Notes under the pieces: generated by a model
What the model was told of the DNA's origin: nothing
Seen by the model: the letters and a program-made list of their open reading frames with translations, nothing else
Database searches by the model: none
Program-made: the position numbers and the translations under genes
Part shown: positions 9,686 to 19,644 of the stretch, one piece after another
How positions within the stretch are numbered: the stretch's first letter is position 1
Layout: every line of letters begins with the position of its first letter
NCBI GenBank assembly: GCA_946965045.2
Contig: OX337242.1
Coordinates: 1,426,001 to 1,490,000 of the forward strand
DNA: 64,000 bases
Source of the DNA: Epithemia pelagica
Lineage: Eukaryota > Bacillariophyta > Bacillariophyceae > Surirellales > Surirellaceae
Direction: 5' to 3'

Positions 9686-10314
9686 TGGCGATCGAAAAGA
9701 TGGGGTTCGGAGTGTATCACCCCATGCAAGTGACGGAGGTATCGCAGCTCGCTAGAATTGTCGAAAGATCAATGGCAGATATACTTTGGCTTCATAGACA
9801 TGTTTCCATGACGAGACTTCGTGGGATATTTGTTAGGAGTATACTATTATTCATGAGGACAAACGACGCTGTTTGGTTTTCGAAGCGTAGGTCGGCCAGC
9901 GCCATGGTGATCAAAATTCCATCCGTTGGATGTGATTCTTATTACATGATCGGGTTTTAGTCATGATTATTCTTGGTTCGAAATATTTAGTCTTGATCAA
10001 AGGATACGAAAAACCACCTATCGTCTCATTCTTGTCCCGATCTGCCTTCAATAATGAACATCCTGCTTCTACCATACCTAACCCCTAACATACAAATGGA
10101 GTAGACCTTTCGACAATCGACAGAGTAGAGATGATTTCTTAATTCGCTTTAAAGAGAGTATGAGCGATTCCACAACGGTTCCGTTTTTCAGTTTCCCCGA
10201 CCCGAAGCTTTGTGGCTAGACCGCAAGAATCAAATCTATTTTCGCTGGCCCTCGCTGTCGAACCCAGTAAAAGTCGTACCAAAGTAGTGCCCCAACCTCC
10301 GCGTCATCTTGTCA
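9686..10314. other. Intergenic region in the membrane-protein cluster
   Basis: About 630 bp. It should contain the promoter of the 7832-9685 gene and the 3' end of the next gene. No coding frame with recognisable features was found on either strand. Confidence 0.35.
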
Positions 10315-11646
10315 TTACGATAGCTCACTCACTGAAGATTCGTCCTCAAAGACGTCCCCACTTTCAGAAGAAGAGCCGTAGACCTCAAACAATCTTGATC
10401 CCGAATAGAGACTAGAATATGGCTCAAAGTAGCTCTTGTAGACCATGTCTCGATATGACAGCAACTCATCGATTTCCCGAGTAGTGTGGCTTTCATGATG
10501 ACTTGCTTGCGTTCCGATGGCTTTTGTAGCGACAGCTTGTCGCTGTCTGTGTCTCACTCTGAGCAATATGATAACGGAACACAGCGAAAAGCAGAGAACG
10601 AGTCCCGCAATGAAAGTGGCCCATAGTTCCGCTTCCAGAACCTGGTCGGGCTCAGTGCTCTCATGTGGCTCTGGTTTTTCAAGAAATTCCACTTGTGTTG
10701 TTGTTGAGAATGCATTGGGTTGAGCGAAAGAGCGGAGTTGGGTTATGAGGTCCACTACAGAACGAGAATCAAAAGCGTCTCTCAAATACTGGTGGGCCTT
10801 AAAGAATATATGAGCCTTGCCAGTGAAGGACATGACCATATAAAAGGTGATTGTTACAGGCGACAAATTGGAATCCGTTCGGGTGACTGTCAGATCTACG
10901 AATCGATGCGTTCTTCCCTCAATGTATGTTTTGAGGTAGGCAGTTGTTGCATGCGAAGCACGAGCAAAGTCATGATCCGAAACAATCGCTGGAGATTGGA
11001 GTGTATAGAGGATTGTAAAAGGCATGATTCTTACATCCACAGTGACCCTCTGCGAGGTTTGTTCTGATGGTGGTGGACTGAATGAGCTCGACACAAACAG
11101 CTGTGGAGAGAAAGATGGTAGACCGAATGATCCGTCCTCCTGGGTCGCTTCGAGGGTGACCAGAACTGACGGTTCTGTGGAAGGCGAGTCTTGAGCGGGC
11201 TGAACACCGTCAGTTCCCAGAGGGAAACTCTGCGTTTCACTCGAGCCAGACCCAGGAGGACTCGTCGATGGGAAAGGACTAGGTATCGATGTAACGGAGA
11301 AAATGTCGGTAGATTGAACAGGTACCCGAGAGGGTGCAATTGAAGGACTTCTAGTTGGCATTGTACTCATGGTCGGCGCCCCAGAAGGTGAAACAGACGG
11401 TATGCTCGAAGTTGGAGCAGTGCTGTGACTTGCTTTGGTGCTTCCCTTGCCACTGGTTCCACCAGTGTCTTCGGAATTGCCTACTGTATTCAATCTCCTG
11501 CTCTGTATATTCCTCTTGACACCGTAACCCGAACGTCTATGGCGCTTGTCTCCTTTCAACACTAATTCTCTTCTTGCCAGAGTTCTTGGGACTTCTGGTT
11601 TCTGCGGCTGGTCTGCAAGTTCAGTTGAACCTGCTTCAAAAAACAT
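10315..11646 (-). CDS. Single-pass membrane protein, diverged cluster member 3
   Basis: A 443-residue frame carrying the same domain order as its two neighbours, more diverged and shorter. A basic N-terminal part ('RRELVLKGDKRHRRSGYG', 'SRRLNTVG') is followed by a short PTS stretch with 'TRSPSIAPSRVP', the conserved domain ('PFTILYTLQSP', 'PVTITFYMVMSF', 'NAFSTTTQVEF'), a transmembrane helix ('FIAGLVLCFSLCSVIILL') and an acidic Ser/Tyr-rich tail. No signal peptide follows the first Met. An in-frame stop lies just upstream, and 'TTTTTTGAAG' at the beginning looks like a 3' splice site, so the real N terminus may lie in an unrecognised upstream exon. The RxL-type sites in the basic region recall silaffin processing motifs (weak). 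Confidence 0.62.
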   Translation of the reverse strand: MFFEAGSTELADQPQKPEVPRTLARRELVLKGDKRHRRSGYGVKRNIQSRRLNTVGNSEDTGGTSGKGSTKASHSTAPTSSIPSVSPSGAPTMSTMPTRSPSIAPSRVPVQSTDIFSVTSIPSPFPSTSPPGSGSSETQSFPLGTDGVQPAQDSPSTEPSVLVTLEATQEDGSFGLPSFSPQLFVSSSFSPPPSEQTSQRVTVDVRIMPFTILYTLQSPAIVSDHDFARASHATTAYLKTYIEGRTHRFVDLTVTRTDSNLSPVTITFYMVMSFTGKAHIFFKAHQYLRDAFDSRSVVDLITQLRSFAQPNAFSTTTQVEFLEKPEPHESTEPDQVLEAELWATFIAGLVLCFSLCSVIILLRVRHRQRQAVATKAIGTQASHHESHTTREIDELLSYRDMVYKSYFEPYSSLYSGSRLFEVYGSSSESGDVFEDESSVSELS

Positions 11647-12061
11647 GGTTCAAATCAAGGGAGAATTTGAAATGATGCGCTTTGATGCTCGTCAGTTCAG
11701 AATATTTCCGTGATGGTAACGAGGAGACCTCAGACAAAAGAGATTGGTCTCTGGTTCTGCTTCAGTAGGTTGATGGTTCCTTCAAGTGGTCATGTTGTTT
11801 GGTTGTTTCGCCCTGTCCAGTTGCACAATATTCAAGTCGAGAGAAAATGTTTAGTGGGCCGTTCCAACAACAAATTTGCGAAAATATCATCACGACCACG
11901 ACCTACCACGACATCGATAATTAGCATTCCATCCACGTGCTAAATTCATGTTCTCGTAGATGTTTGATCTTGGTCTCGTCCGATCTATCTTGCGCTCGTA
12001 GTCCCGAATATTGATGCCAACCTGACTACATTACATTGTTTACTAGTAACAAAGATTGTAA
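11647..12061. other. Intergenic region, possible 5' exon of the upstream cluster member
   Basis: About 415 bp between two minus-strand genes. The missing signal-peptide exon of the 10315-11646 gene would be expected here. Frames read by eye gave no hydrophobic start peptide, so none is annotated. Confidence 0.25.
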
Positions 12062-13798
12062 CTATGACGACGAGCTCCGATTCTCGCCATGGGGATTTTC
12101 CCAGATTGTCCGTAAGCCTTCCGATCCGAGACCGGAGAAATCACCATCACGCTCAAAATGGATCTCATGTTCTTCGCACCTTGAGGATACACTTCCCCTC
12201 CCGTGCTTTCTATTGGGTGGATATCGTCCTTGATAGTTTCCATTGTCTTCATCTTCTGTAAATATTGTCGATTCTCCATCGTCTTCAGTGGTTCCAGAAC
12301 TATACTTATCTGGCTGGGTCGATTCTTGAACGTGACATACTTCTCCCCCTTTCGATGATGTGACCCATGCTTTTGACTCACTTGCACATGATTCGGTTGC
12401 TTGTGTTTGTGCATCGGATGAGAAAAAGCTTTCATAGTATTTATCACGAGGAGTCACAGACTTGCTTGGCGTGGTGCTGTACGAAGAGGCGGATTGATAT
12501 TTTCGACGCCTTCTTCGACGCATGACAAGAAGGGCAAGACACCCCAGACAGAGCCCTACGGCTAAGGATAATACACCCCAGGATGTACCTGCTTTGTTCG
12601 CTATTCCACTATTGGACGAGGAATCAGCAAAACTGGCCAAAGCTGTCATGGCAGCAGGTGAGAAAATCGATGAATTGACTTGTGTAGCCGGCGGGTGGGT
12701 GTTGTTAATTTCCGCATTGATGTCCGGTGGAATCCCTGAGCTTGACGTGGATTGCTCATCCGTGGACTGCTCGTCCGTCGATTCAGCTTCCGCAGGTTCT
12801 ATGGTTGTGGTTGACGTGTTGTTCCCGTTTGCCTGTTGAGTTGCATCATGAATGATGGAACTGGAAACAGGAGTTGGTTTTGAAGCCTCTGATGGCGGAG
12901 ACGTCGAAATAGGGTGGGGTGATAGTGTCCCCTGCATTCCTTTTCCTTTGCCGCTTCCTTTACCGTTACCTTTGTGTGGTGACATAGTTCCTGGAACCCC
13001 TTTTCCTTTGCCGCTTCCCTTGTCGCTGCCTTTTCTTTTTGACCACGGGGCCCCCTTTCCCTTTGCTATGGGAACCGATGTTCCCGATCCCATCATTCCT
13101 TTACTTTGTCCTTTTCCCTTCCTTGAGCTCTTGCTCGAATATTGTCCTTTTCCTTTTGATGTAGGAGGAGACGACGAGTCACCATCTCCTGAATCACTTG
13201 CTCCCTTGTGGCCTGTGTTGTCGTCCTTTGACGAAACTTTGTTTCGCTTGGTACCTTTGTACCTATCAGCTGCTTGAAATACGTTTGGATCAGATGGAGC
13301 CACCTCACTCCCTTTTCCTTTTCCCTTTCTTTTTCCCTTTGCGCCAGCCACAGATGGACTGGTGGTAGTGGTATGATGGGAGGGAGTTGGTGGTGGTGTA
13401 GGCTCAGCACTGATTGTACGTGAAAATGTGGGGGATTTTTTATGCGGCGAAGGAGTTCCATTTCCCTTGCCATTTTTCATGGAATCCGATTTGCTCTCTT
13501 TAAGATATCGACCTCTTGCCTCGTGATTAAGAGACTCCATTAGCTGCTGATTGTGGTACTGGGTATGGTCACTGGGATCCTCGAAACTTCTTTGGTCCAT
13601 GCCTCTGGCTTCATCCGTCCTTGACAGAGCATGATTCTTCAGATGCAAGAACCTCTGGGGCTCGGAAAGGAGAGAGTGCTCTCCTCGAAATCTCGAGCTC
13701 GTGGCCATGGCTGGTGGAGAGCTGATTTGCTGCAAGGAGACTTGCATCCATTCAGTCCGATGTTTTGCTTCGCTCGAACGCCGGTGCGTTGACTCCAT
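12062..13798 (-). CDS. Silaffin-like KGKG-repeat single-pass membrane protein, cluster member 4
   Basis: A 578-residue frame. Its centre (about residues 100-310) is exceptionally rich in Lys, Gly and Ser, with many KGKG/KGKGK units ('AKGKRKGKGKGSE', 'SSKSSRKGKGQSKG', 'KGNGKGSGKGKGMQG', the last type in two near-identical copies). An acidic Ser/Thr region ('STDEQSTDEQSTSSSG') follows, then a membrane helix near 420-440 ('GVLSLAVGLCLGCLALLVM') directly followed by an Arg stretch (RRRRRR) and a cytosolic Ser-rich tail. It lacks the domain shared by the three genes to its left but keeps the topology. Lys/Ser-rich composition is typical of diatom silaffins, whose modified lysines bind silica; the membrane anchor would fit a silicalemma protein. 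This is a compositional inference. No signal peptide follows the first Met, so a short 5' exon may be missing. Confidence 0.62.
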   Translation of the reverse strand: MESTHRRSSEAKHRTEWMQVSLQQISSPPAMATSSRFRGEHSLLSEPQRFLHLKNHALSRTDEARGMDQRSFEDPSDHTQYHNQQLMESLNHEARGRYLKESKSDSMKNGKGNGTPSPHKKSPTFSRTISAEPTPPPTPSHHTTTTSPSVAGAKGKRKGKGKGSEVAPSDPNVFQAADRYKGTKRNKVSSKDDNTGHKGASDSGDGDSSSPPTSKGKGQYSSKSSRKGKGQSKGMMGSGTSVPIAKGKGAPWSKRKGSDKGSGKGKGVPGTMSPHKGNGKGSGKGKGMQGTLSPHPISTSPPSEASKPTPVSSSIIHDATQQANGNNTSTTTIEPAEAESTDEQSTDEQSTSSSGIPPDINAEINNTHPPATQVNSSIFSPAAMTALASFADSSSNSGIANKAGTSWGVLSLAVGLCLGCLALLVMRRRRRRKYQSASSYSTTPSKSVTPRDKYYESFFSSDAQTQATESCASESKAWVTSSKGGEVCHVQESTQPDKYSSGTTEDDGESTIFTEDEDNGNYQGRYPPNRKHGRGSVSSRCEEHEIHFERDGDFSGLGSEGLRTIWENPHGENRSSSS

Positions 13799-13892
13799 CG
13801 ATTTTGGAGTTTGTGATCAGGATTATATAGGACAGCTCCCCTCGCGCGCATGTGGGCTTTTCAGTCGTGGGAAACGTACACCCGAGAGTTAT

Positions 13893-13906
13893 CCCGCGCA
13901 AAAAAA
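13893..13906 (-). promoter_or_regulatory. E2F-like site upstream of EME1 (near-consensus)
   Basis: Read on the minus strand: TTTTTTGCGCGGG, close to the E2F consensus TTTSGCGC but with T instead of G/C at one position. It lies about 95 bp before the likely EME1 start, in the divergent interval with the 12062-13798 gene. S-phase control of EME1 by E2F/DP would be sensible, and a DP gene is present in this window. Single-site evidence is weak. Confidence 0.25.
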
Positions 13907-13999
13907 GTGTGACACCAGAAAAAAAATGACAACAATTTTTGACGAAGTCCAATAACAAGGTCTCTTGTGGCTGGAAGATCCTTTTGCCGTAGTGTTACA

Positions 14000-16423
14000 A
14001 TGCCAAAGGACACGCCGTCGGTGGTCGTCCTTTTGGATGACAGTAGTGATAGCAGTGGGAGTGATTTGGATCCGTTGTTGGTCGCCAAATCATTATCTAG
14101 TAGTACGGTGGTGCGGCAGGCAGGATTTTCCAGAAATGTCACACAACGACAAAAAACTGCTGTGAAACAACGGGGGCACTGCCTCGAATTGGATTCTTCT
14201 GACGATAACGAGGACGAATTGGAAGTGATGCCTCCTGCGAAAAAGCGCCAAAAATCAGATGAAAGTGCTGTGAAACGTAACCACAACGATTCTGCGTTGC
14301 GAGGACAAAATGCCAAGAAAACTATGGCACCCCTGTCGGCTCAGCAGACGCCTCGATTGTCCTGCTCTGGTCCCACGCCACAGGATGCCTTGAATCTTTG
14401 TGATAGCAGTCCAAGCTCTTTGGAAACGATGCCATTGGCAGAGCGGCTGGCCAGACGTCGCAAGAACCAAGGTGATAGTAGCCCCTTAGGTACCCAAACA
14501 GGTGCTCACGATGGAAAAGATAGCATGTTTTCTCGTGCTTCCCTTGGAACGGTTCCTTCTGTTTCTCTCTCGGTGGCCTCTGGATCACCGGAACAACCTA
14601 GTAGCGATGAGGCAAAGGTGAAAATGACAAGTGGAAGGGTTGCTGCATCCAATCCGTCATTCCAGAATCAAAAGGATGAAAAAATCCGTGACTCGTCAAA
14701 ACAGAAACATTGGAGTGATAGCGAAAGTGACCATTCGAACGATGAATCGATCAACTCTACTTTCAAAATACCCTTTGCTCAAAAGTTGGGCAATACCCGA
14801 ACGGTATCCAATAAGCAGACCTCGACTGACAGTTCGTCCGACGATGAAAAGGACGGACCATCTTTCTCTGCATCCAGACCCGCTTTGCCAGCACGAGCAA
14901 CACATACGGCCAAAACTTTTCCCCTTGATCGTTGTAATGACAAAGATCAAAAAGAATATTCTGGTACGGAATTTGCACGACGGTTTGAAACGCTGTCCAG
15001 CTCGTCCTCAGATGAAAATAAGAGTTGTGGTACATCCCTCAAACAAAAAAGTGTGGCTCGACGAGGACCAAGGAAACTTGCTGCTGCCTCCAGTTCTCTT
15101 CGTAAAAGTCCGTCTTCTTCGAAAAAGCAATTCAATGTCAATAGTGTTTTCACGGAGGATTCATCATCTTCGTCCGATGACGAAAGCTGTACGTTGAAGA
15201 AAACATGCATACCCAAAGCAGCTGCTCGTAAGAAGCAAAGCCCGACGAATAAACAAAAGAAAGAAGCAGAGAAAGCCCAAAAGCGAAGAGAACGTGAAGA
15301 GGAACGCGCGACGAAAAAACGCGAGAAAGAACTGGCAAAACAGAACCGTGAACGTGAACGTCAAGAAAAGAGGGAAGCCGAAGCAGCTCTGAAGCAACAG
15401 CGCAAAGATGCCCGAGAGGAGGCTGGTCAAGCCAGAGGAAAGTATGCAAGTCAGGAGGTTGTCGTCTTGATGGAACCAGATTTGGTTGAGGATGAAGTGT
15501 TCAACGTGAAGGAAGTTTTCTCCGAACATGGATACATGTTGCATCCCTATCCTTCTGCACTCTCTTGTTTGGCTATACAGTGGGTTCGTCGAGACTATCT
15601 CCGAGGCGGTGCTGAGGAAGCTCTTAAAATGGTGCATGCGCGAAAAGACCAAGAGTATGAACAGATGAACACATTGGTCATCTTGTTTGATTGCCCGCAT
15701 GACTTTATCAGTCTCATTCAGCAAGACGAACAAACTGAAAACGATGCACTAAGTACCCACGGAGATGATGACGACGACTACCCAAAACTAGAGAGTTGGC
15801 TTCTTGGCTTGGTTGCTGGTTGGAGATCCGCGTGGAGAAAGACTACTGCGGATCGTCCACGCATTTACTTGATTCTTTACCAGGTCCAGAAGGCTTTGGA
15901 TAAGGCGTGGATCAGCTACAACCGGAGCAGGGGCGGTCGGAGTCGAGGTCCACCACCTCCCAACGCAGAACAGCTATATGATGCTATTCTTTGGATGTTG
16001 ATCCAATTCCAAATCGAAGTAATACATTGTGATTCAAAAGATGATGTACCTAAAGAGCTTGCGAAAATCACACGGTTTCTTGCTAATGCCCGATATCAAG
16101 CACAAACAACAGAACTTGCCTGTTTCCAAAAGTTGAAGGCACAGGTGAGTGATATGGCCCCTTCTCTTGAACGCGCTGCCGACTGCTGGATACGCCAATT
16201 GCAGCAGGTGCCCCGAGTGAGCGCCGAGATGGCGCGATGTTTTGCACGGTTTTATCCTACTTCTCGATCACTCTGGTTAGCTTACCAAACTCCTGACCTG
16301 TCATTGGAAGAAAAGCAAGTCATGGTGGCGAACTGCTTTGGGACGAGAACGTCTCAAATCAAAATCGCAAAGTGGATGTACCGAATCTTTCACAGCAAGA
16401 ATCCAGACGAACTTCTCACATAA
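14000..16423 (+). CDS. EME1: EME1/MMS4-like crossover junction endonuclease subunit
   Basis: Start taken at the second Met (14000, 'MPKDTPSVVVLLDDSS'); the frame opens at 13967. The product is 807 residues. The N-terminal 430 residues are disordered, with many acidic Ser clusters ('SSDSSGSD', 'SSSSSDDES'). A Lys/Arg/Glu-rich coiled coil follows ('KKREKELAKQNRERERQEKREAE', read across about 440-500), then an ERCC4-type nuclease-like fold beginning 'EVVVLMEPDLVEDEVF', with 'GLVAGWRSAWRK', 'RIYLILYQVQKAL' and 'LWMLIQFQIEVIHCDS', and a C-terminal helical (HhH-type) tail 'VPRVSAEMARCFARFYPTSRSLWLAY'. The ERKxxxD catalytic motif of MUS81 is not apparent, as expected for the non-catalytic partner. 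Known role: with MUS81 it cuts branched DNA at stalled forks and recombination joints. A deleted copy of its 3' end sits at about 22020-22160. Confidence 0.78.
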   Translation: MPKDTPSVVVLLDDSSDSSGSDLDPLLVAKSLSSSTVVRQAGFSRNVTQRQKTAVKQRGHCLELDSSDDNEDELEVMPPAKKRQKSDESAVKRNHNDSALRGQNAKKTMAPLSAQQTPRLSCSGPTPQDALNLCDSSPSSLETMPLAERLARRRKNQGDSSPLGTQTGAHDGKDSMFSRASLGTVPSVSLSVASGSPEQPSSDEAKVKMTSGRVAASNPSFQNQKDEKIRDSSKQKHWSDSESDHSNDESINSTFKIPFAQKLGNTRTVSNKQTSTDSSSDDEKDGPSFSASRPALPARATHTAKTFPLDRCNDKDQKEYSGTEFARRFETLSSSSSDENKSCGTSLKQKSVARRGPRKLAAASSSLRKSPSSSKKQFNVNSVFTEDSSSSSDDESCTLKKTCIPKAAARKKQSPTNKQKKEAEKAQKRREREEERATKKREKELAKQNRERERQEKREAEAALKQQRKDAREEAGQARGKYASQEVVVLMEPDLVEDEVFNVKEVFSEHGYMLHPYPSALSCLAIQWVRRDYLRGGAEEALKMVHARKDQEYEQMNTLVILFDCPHDFISLIQQDEQTENDALSTHGDDDDDYPKLESWLLGLVAGWRSAWRKTTADRPRIYLILYQVQKALDKAWISYNRSRGGRSRGPPPPNAEQLYDAILWMLIQFQIEVIHCDSKDDVPKELAKITRFLANARYQAQTTELACFQKLKAQVSDMAPSLERAADCWIRQLQQVPRVSAEMARCFARFYPTSRSLWLAYQTPDLSLEEKQVMVANCFGTRTSQIKIAKWMYRIFHSKNPDELLT

Positions 16424-16804
16424 CATTACCGGCAAGGATGGCTGTCTGTGAACTGTCGTTGACAACCAAGTTCTGTTTTCTCCTCTTGTACCTTGTACTC
16501 CGAAGGGTGGACCAAAGACTTTGTTGGCGGGACTCAATTGGAGCCTCGGCGTCCTTACCACGCAAGAAAGAAAAGCCTGCAATGAACTCCGAGTCTCGAT
16601 CATCCATCAATGCGTGCAGCTCATCGAAGGGTTTTGCTCGCGATACGAACCTGTGGACGATTAAACAGGACTTTCTTACTCGAAGCTACGAAATAAACAA
16701 CCTCGCTGTGTAGTATGGGTTGACGCTTTTCTACTAGAGTCGGTAAGGAACATAAGTGCATAGATCTTGGATATCATGTACATGAAAAACTTATTAGTAA
16801 GCTA
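16424..16804. other. Intergenic region between convergent EME1 and desaturase genes
   Basis: About 380 bp that must contain both 3' untranslated regions. Short frames in both directions are not recognisable. The corresponding interval in the second copy (22161-22232) is only about 70 bp, so this part was lost or never included there. Confidence 0.35.
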
Positions 16805-17887
16805 TTAGTCCTTCTTGGCTGATGAAAGTTCCCATGGACGAGGCAAAGGCTGTGGCAAAGGCACGCCATTGGCTGCGTCGCGGTCTCGCCGAGCCCGACC
16901 AAGAACCCAGGCAGAGGTCCCTCGTTTCCGTCCCCATACCAGTCCTACGCTGGCCAACAAGTCAATGAAAAGTTTGGAAGGATTGAATTGACTTGAAACA
17001 CCAAACTCAGATGCAGCGTAGTCAAAAGGGTATTTGTGGTGCCAGTTGTGCCATCCCTCGCCGACCGAGAAGAAGGACACAATGGGGTTTTCGGATGGGT
17101 ATGAGACAACGTCGTACGGGTGGTCTCCATACAAATGAGCAGCCGAGTTGACCAGCCATGTAAAGTGCAACACTGCGCAGTAACGGAGTCCACCAGCTAC
17201 CAAGAAGGCAGTCCAGAAGTTTTCACCCCAGTAGTAATGGGCAACTTGCGCAGGCATTACATAGCACATGTACAAGGCAAACCAGGGGTCCAACTTTTTC
17301 TGAATGGCAACCAGGGGATCTTCCAAAAGATCGGAAAAATCCATTTCACGTCCTGCCTTGATAACCTCAGGATGCTTCTTCACCAACAACCAACCCATGT
17401 GAGCAAAGAAGAAACCTCGCATGGCGTTGTGAGGGTCGGCATCCGTTTCACTAAACTTGTGATGAACTCTGTGGTCGCGAGCCCAGTGGTAGATTGAACC
17501 TTGATTGGCAATGGAGTTGCAAAGCATCAAAAATAGTCGGACAATGAAGCTGGCTTCGTACGATCTGTGAGACCAAAGTCTGTGGACACCGACAGTGATA
17601 CCAAAACCACTGTAGGAATAAACGACGGAGCGATAGAAGATAAACAAAGGAGACGTGTCAGACAAAAGGGGACACGAAGTACCAATCGTTAAATGTTGAC
17701 CACTTTCGGATCAAACTCACCTTATCGGCCACAAAGTGAATGCCCAGATCAAAGTTTCTTTCGAGCATTGAGTGATGCTCAGTAGACCCATAATAGCCAC
17801 GGTATGGACAAGACCTATGTAAATGATCATCGGGTAGTTCAAGTTACCCTCCTTGTAGTGGTACGAGATTGTATTCAGCGTTTCCAT
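16805..17887 (-). CDS. Acyl-CoA delta-9 desaturase, copy A
   Basis: Two exons on the minus strand: 17721-17887 and 16805-17609, with a 111-bp GTGAGT...ACAG intron; 323 residues. All three His boxes of the membrane fatty-acid desaturase family are present: 'HRLWSH', 'HRVHHK' and 'GWHNWHHKYP'. The order and spacing fit stearoyl-CoA (delta-9) desaturases, which introduce the first double bond into saturated acyl chains in the ER using electrons from cytochrome b5. There are hydrophobic segments before box 1 and between boxes 2 and 3 ('PWFALYMCYVMPAQVAHYYW'). No cytochrome b5 domain is fused. Exon lengths (167 and 805 bp) and intron position are identical in copy B at 22233-23268. Reading without the intron creates a false start at 17665. 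Confidence 0.92.
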
Positions 17888-18795
17888 GATCATGATTGTG
17901 TTTTGGGGACCAGAGTTCGCCGTCTGTGTCGAAAGTCAATCGTAACGAGTTCAAATTATGAGCCTCAAGGAGACGATTGGAGTCATGCACTTGGTGTGCA
18001 ACGAAGAAAGTATGCTGACGATGGTCAACAAATCCAGCAAATCGAACCACCACCGACAAGAAAGCGAAGAGATGTGATGATGTCGTTGTGGTCCAGAAGA
18101 AACGTGGGCACATGGCGATATCGATACGTGTTCCCATCGGCCGCGAGCCCCCTCGATCCATGTCGGAGTGGGGACGAAGGTTATGTATATGTTCATTCAT
18201 TTAAGACAAATCTTCGTTCCACCCCTCGGCAAAATGGGGGTTCCTTCTACCGACACGTCATTCGGTGCAATAATGCTCAGCAACGAAATGCGACCATATG
18301 GGGGCTTATGTAGAATGGAACACATATCTTAGCGAATCCAGCTACGCCGCTCACAAATTGTTTCGGCATCATCCATTCTGGAGCATTCCCGGCATTTCGC
18401 CATGACCTACTCCTCGAGTCCAACCTTGGATCAAGGCTTCGCATGGTACCTCATGTCCAATCTTGTCACAACGCACTATCTTATCGCCTGTTCATATGTT
18501 CCATGAGTAAAGACGATAGCCCAAGATGTTTGCAAAAGGTTCTATGCGCTTAAACTACGCAACCACTAATGTGGATTTTGTGGTCTGATGTCAGCGAGAA
18601 AGTGTACATAGCGTAGGCAACAGCTATCTTGTCGCTCACGATTCCACATGCGAGAGGATGAGACGAACAAAAGGGGTCATCAGATCATTCAAGGAAGATT
18701 CTACGGAATCCAGTGATTTCCAAGATTCGCGCCCGTTGCGCCAGACCAGCCACTCAATCTACACCACCCTCATCATCTCCATGGTGTCCATCTAC
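17888..18795. other. Intergenic region upstream of desaturase copy A
   Basis: About 900 bp. The part next to the gene holds its promoter and shares patches with the upstream region of copy B. Open frames on both strands (for example 17804-18313 plus, overlapping exon 1) have no protein-like features. Confidence 0.35.
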
Positions 18796-19644
18796 CTACA
18801 AATTCTCGGTAGATGGACTGCTTTCCCATTGTCGGGTAAGGTACTCTTCTTGATATACTCTGCCGACTTCTTTGACCTGCAAAATTTTGCGCACCATGAC
18901 AAATCGTTGTCCACCAGCGTACTTGTATTGACACTTGTGTCGGACCACCTAACAACACAGCAAACGACGACAAGACACCCATTTGGACAATTTGTTAAGA
19001 ACCACGCCCATAGCAGTCAAATGACAACCTCATCAGGGAGAGTCACTTACTTTGTACTGAACATCTCCAATTTCCAGTAGGTCACCCGATGTTGTGTGCT
19101 TATCCAGCATAAATTCTCCAACCATTGTTTTGTCATCGTTGTTGTCATTGTTGCTTCCAATGCTGTAGACCGAGGATAATAGTCCTTCTTCTATCGTTCC
19201 TGATCTCCGTGGCACCTTTTTCATTTTCTTCTTTTTGATATCCGGATGAGTATAGGGATCCGGCGTCACCTGCTCCACACGAAAGGGTAAGGAATCTCGG
19301 TTGTCGAGTACTTTGTACCCACTCTTGTTACTTTTCCCTTTGCTTCGTTTCACCACTGGATCTTGCAAAAGTTCCCGTTGAAACATTTCTCGCGTGATCA
19401 TGGTACTGTTGGAACTGGAGGAGGAGGACTCCGACTCACTGTCATTTTCGTTCGGAGAGGCAGAGGAGGCCAACTGGAATCCCAGAGTACGGTCCAAGCT
19501 CGAACTATCCCTGGAACGTTCTTTGCGGGCAAGACTTGAGGCATGTTTCACATTTTCTCGTGGAGCTGGAGAGAGTAAACCGGCGCAATTTGCAAAGAGT
19601 AAGGTTCCCACCGACAAGAATGCGTAAAATTTCGCCATGTTCAA
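18796..19644 (-). CDS. Hypothetical secretory-pathway (possibly plastid) protein
   Basis: Two exons on the minus strand: 19051-19644 and 18796-18948, with a 102-bp GTAAGT...TTAG intron; 248 residues. The frame is exact after splicing and joins 'GDVQYK' to 'VVRHKCQYKYAGGQRFVMVRK', a clearly protein-like continuation rich in hydrophobic/basic alternation. The N terminus is a signal peptide ('MAKFYAFLSVGTLLFANCAGLLSP'), followed by a Ser/acidic low-complexity segment ('SESESSSSSSNS') and a Lys-rich part ('IKKKKMKKVPRRSG'). The C-terminal about 80 residues form the only likely folded domain, which I do not recognise. It could be a plastid protein, given the presequence and the basic, hydroxylated region after it. 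It is divergent from the transporter gene at 20055. Confidence 0.62.

Larger units (their letters stand above)
16120..18310. repeat. Segmental duplication, copy A (EME1 tail + desaturase + upstream region)
   Basis: Source or longer copy of a duplicated block; the partner is about 22020-23545. Shared parts: the EME1 'KAQVSDM..LER..D' coding segment and the final 'WMYRIF'-type segment, the whole desaturase gene, and patches of its upstream region such as GCTCAGCAACG at about 18278 (23519 in copy B). The two copies are in the same orientation, with about 3.7 kb of other genes between them. Confidence 0.7.

Noticed and set aside
12852-13277. 141-residue plus-strand frame rich in Pro/Phe/Leu
   Set aside because: Mirror image of the KGKG coding repeat on the minus strand.
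17804-18313. 169-residue plus-strand frame over the desaturase copy A 5' end
   Set aside because: Overlaps desaturase exon 1 on the opposite strand; no protein-like pattern, and absent as an open frame in copy B.
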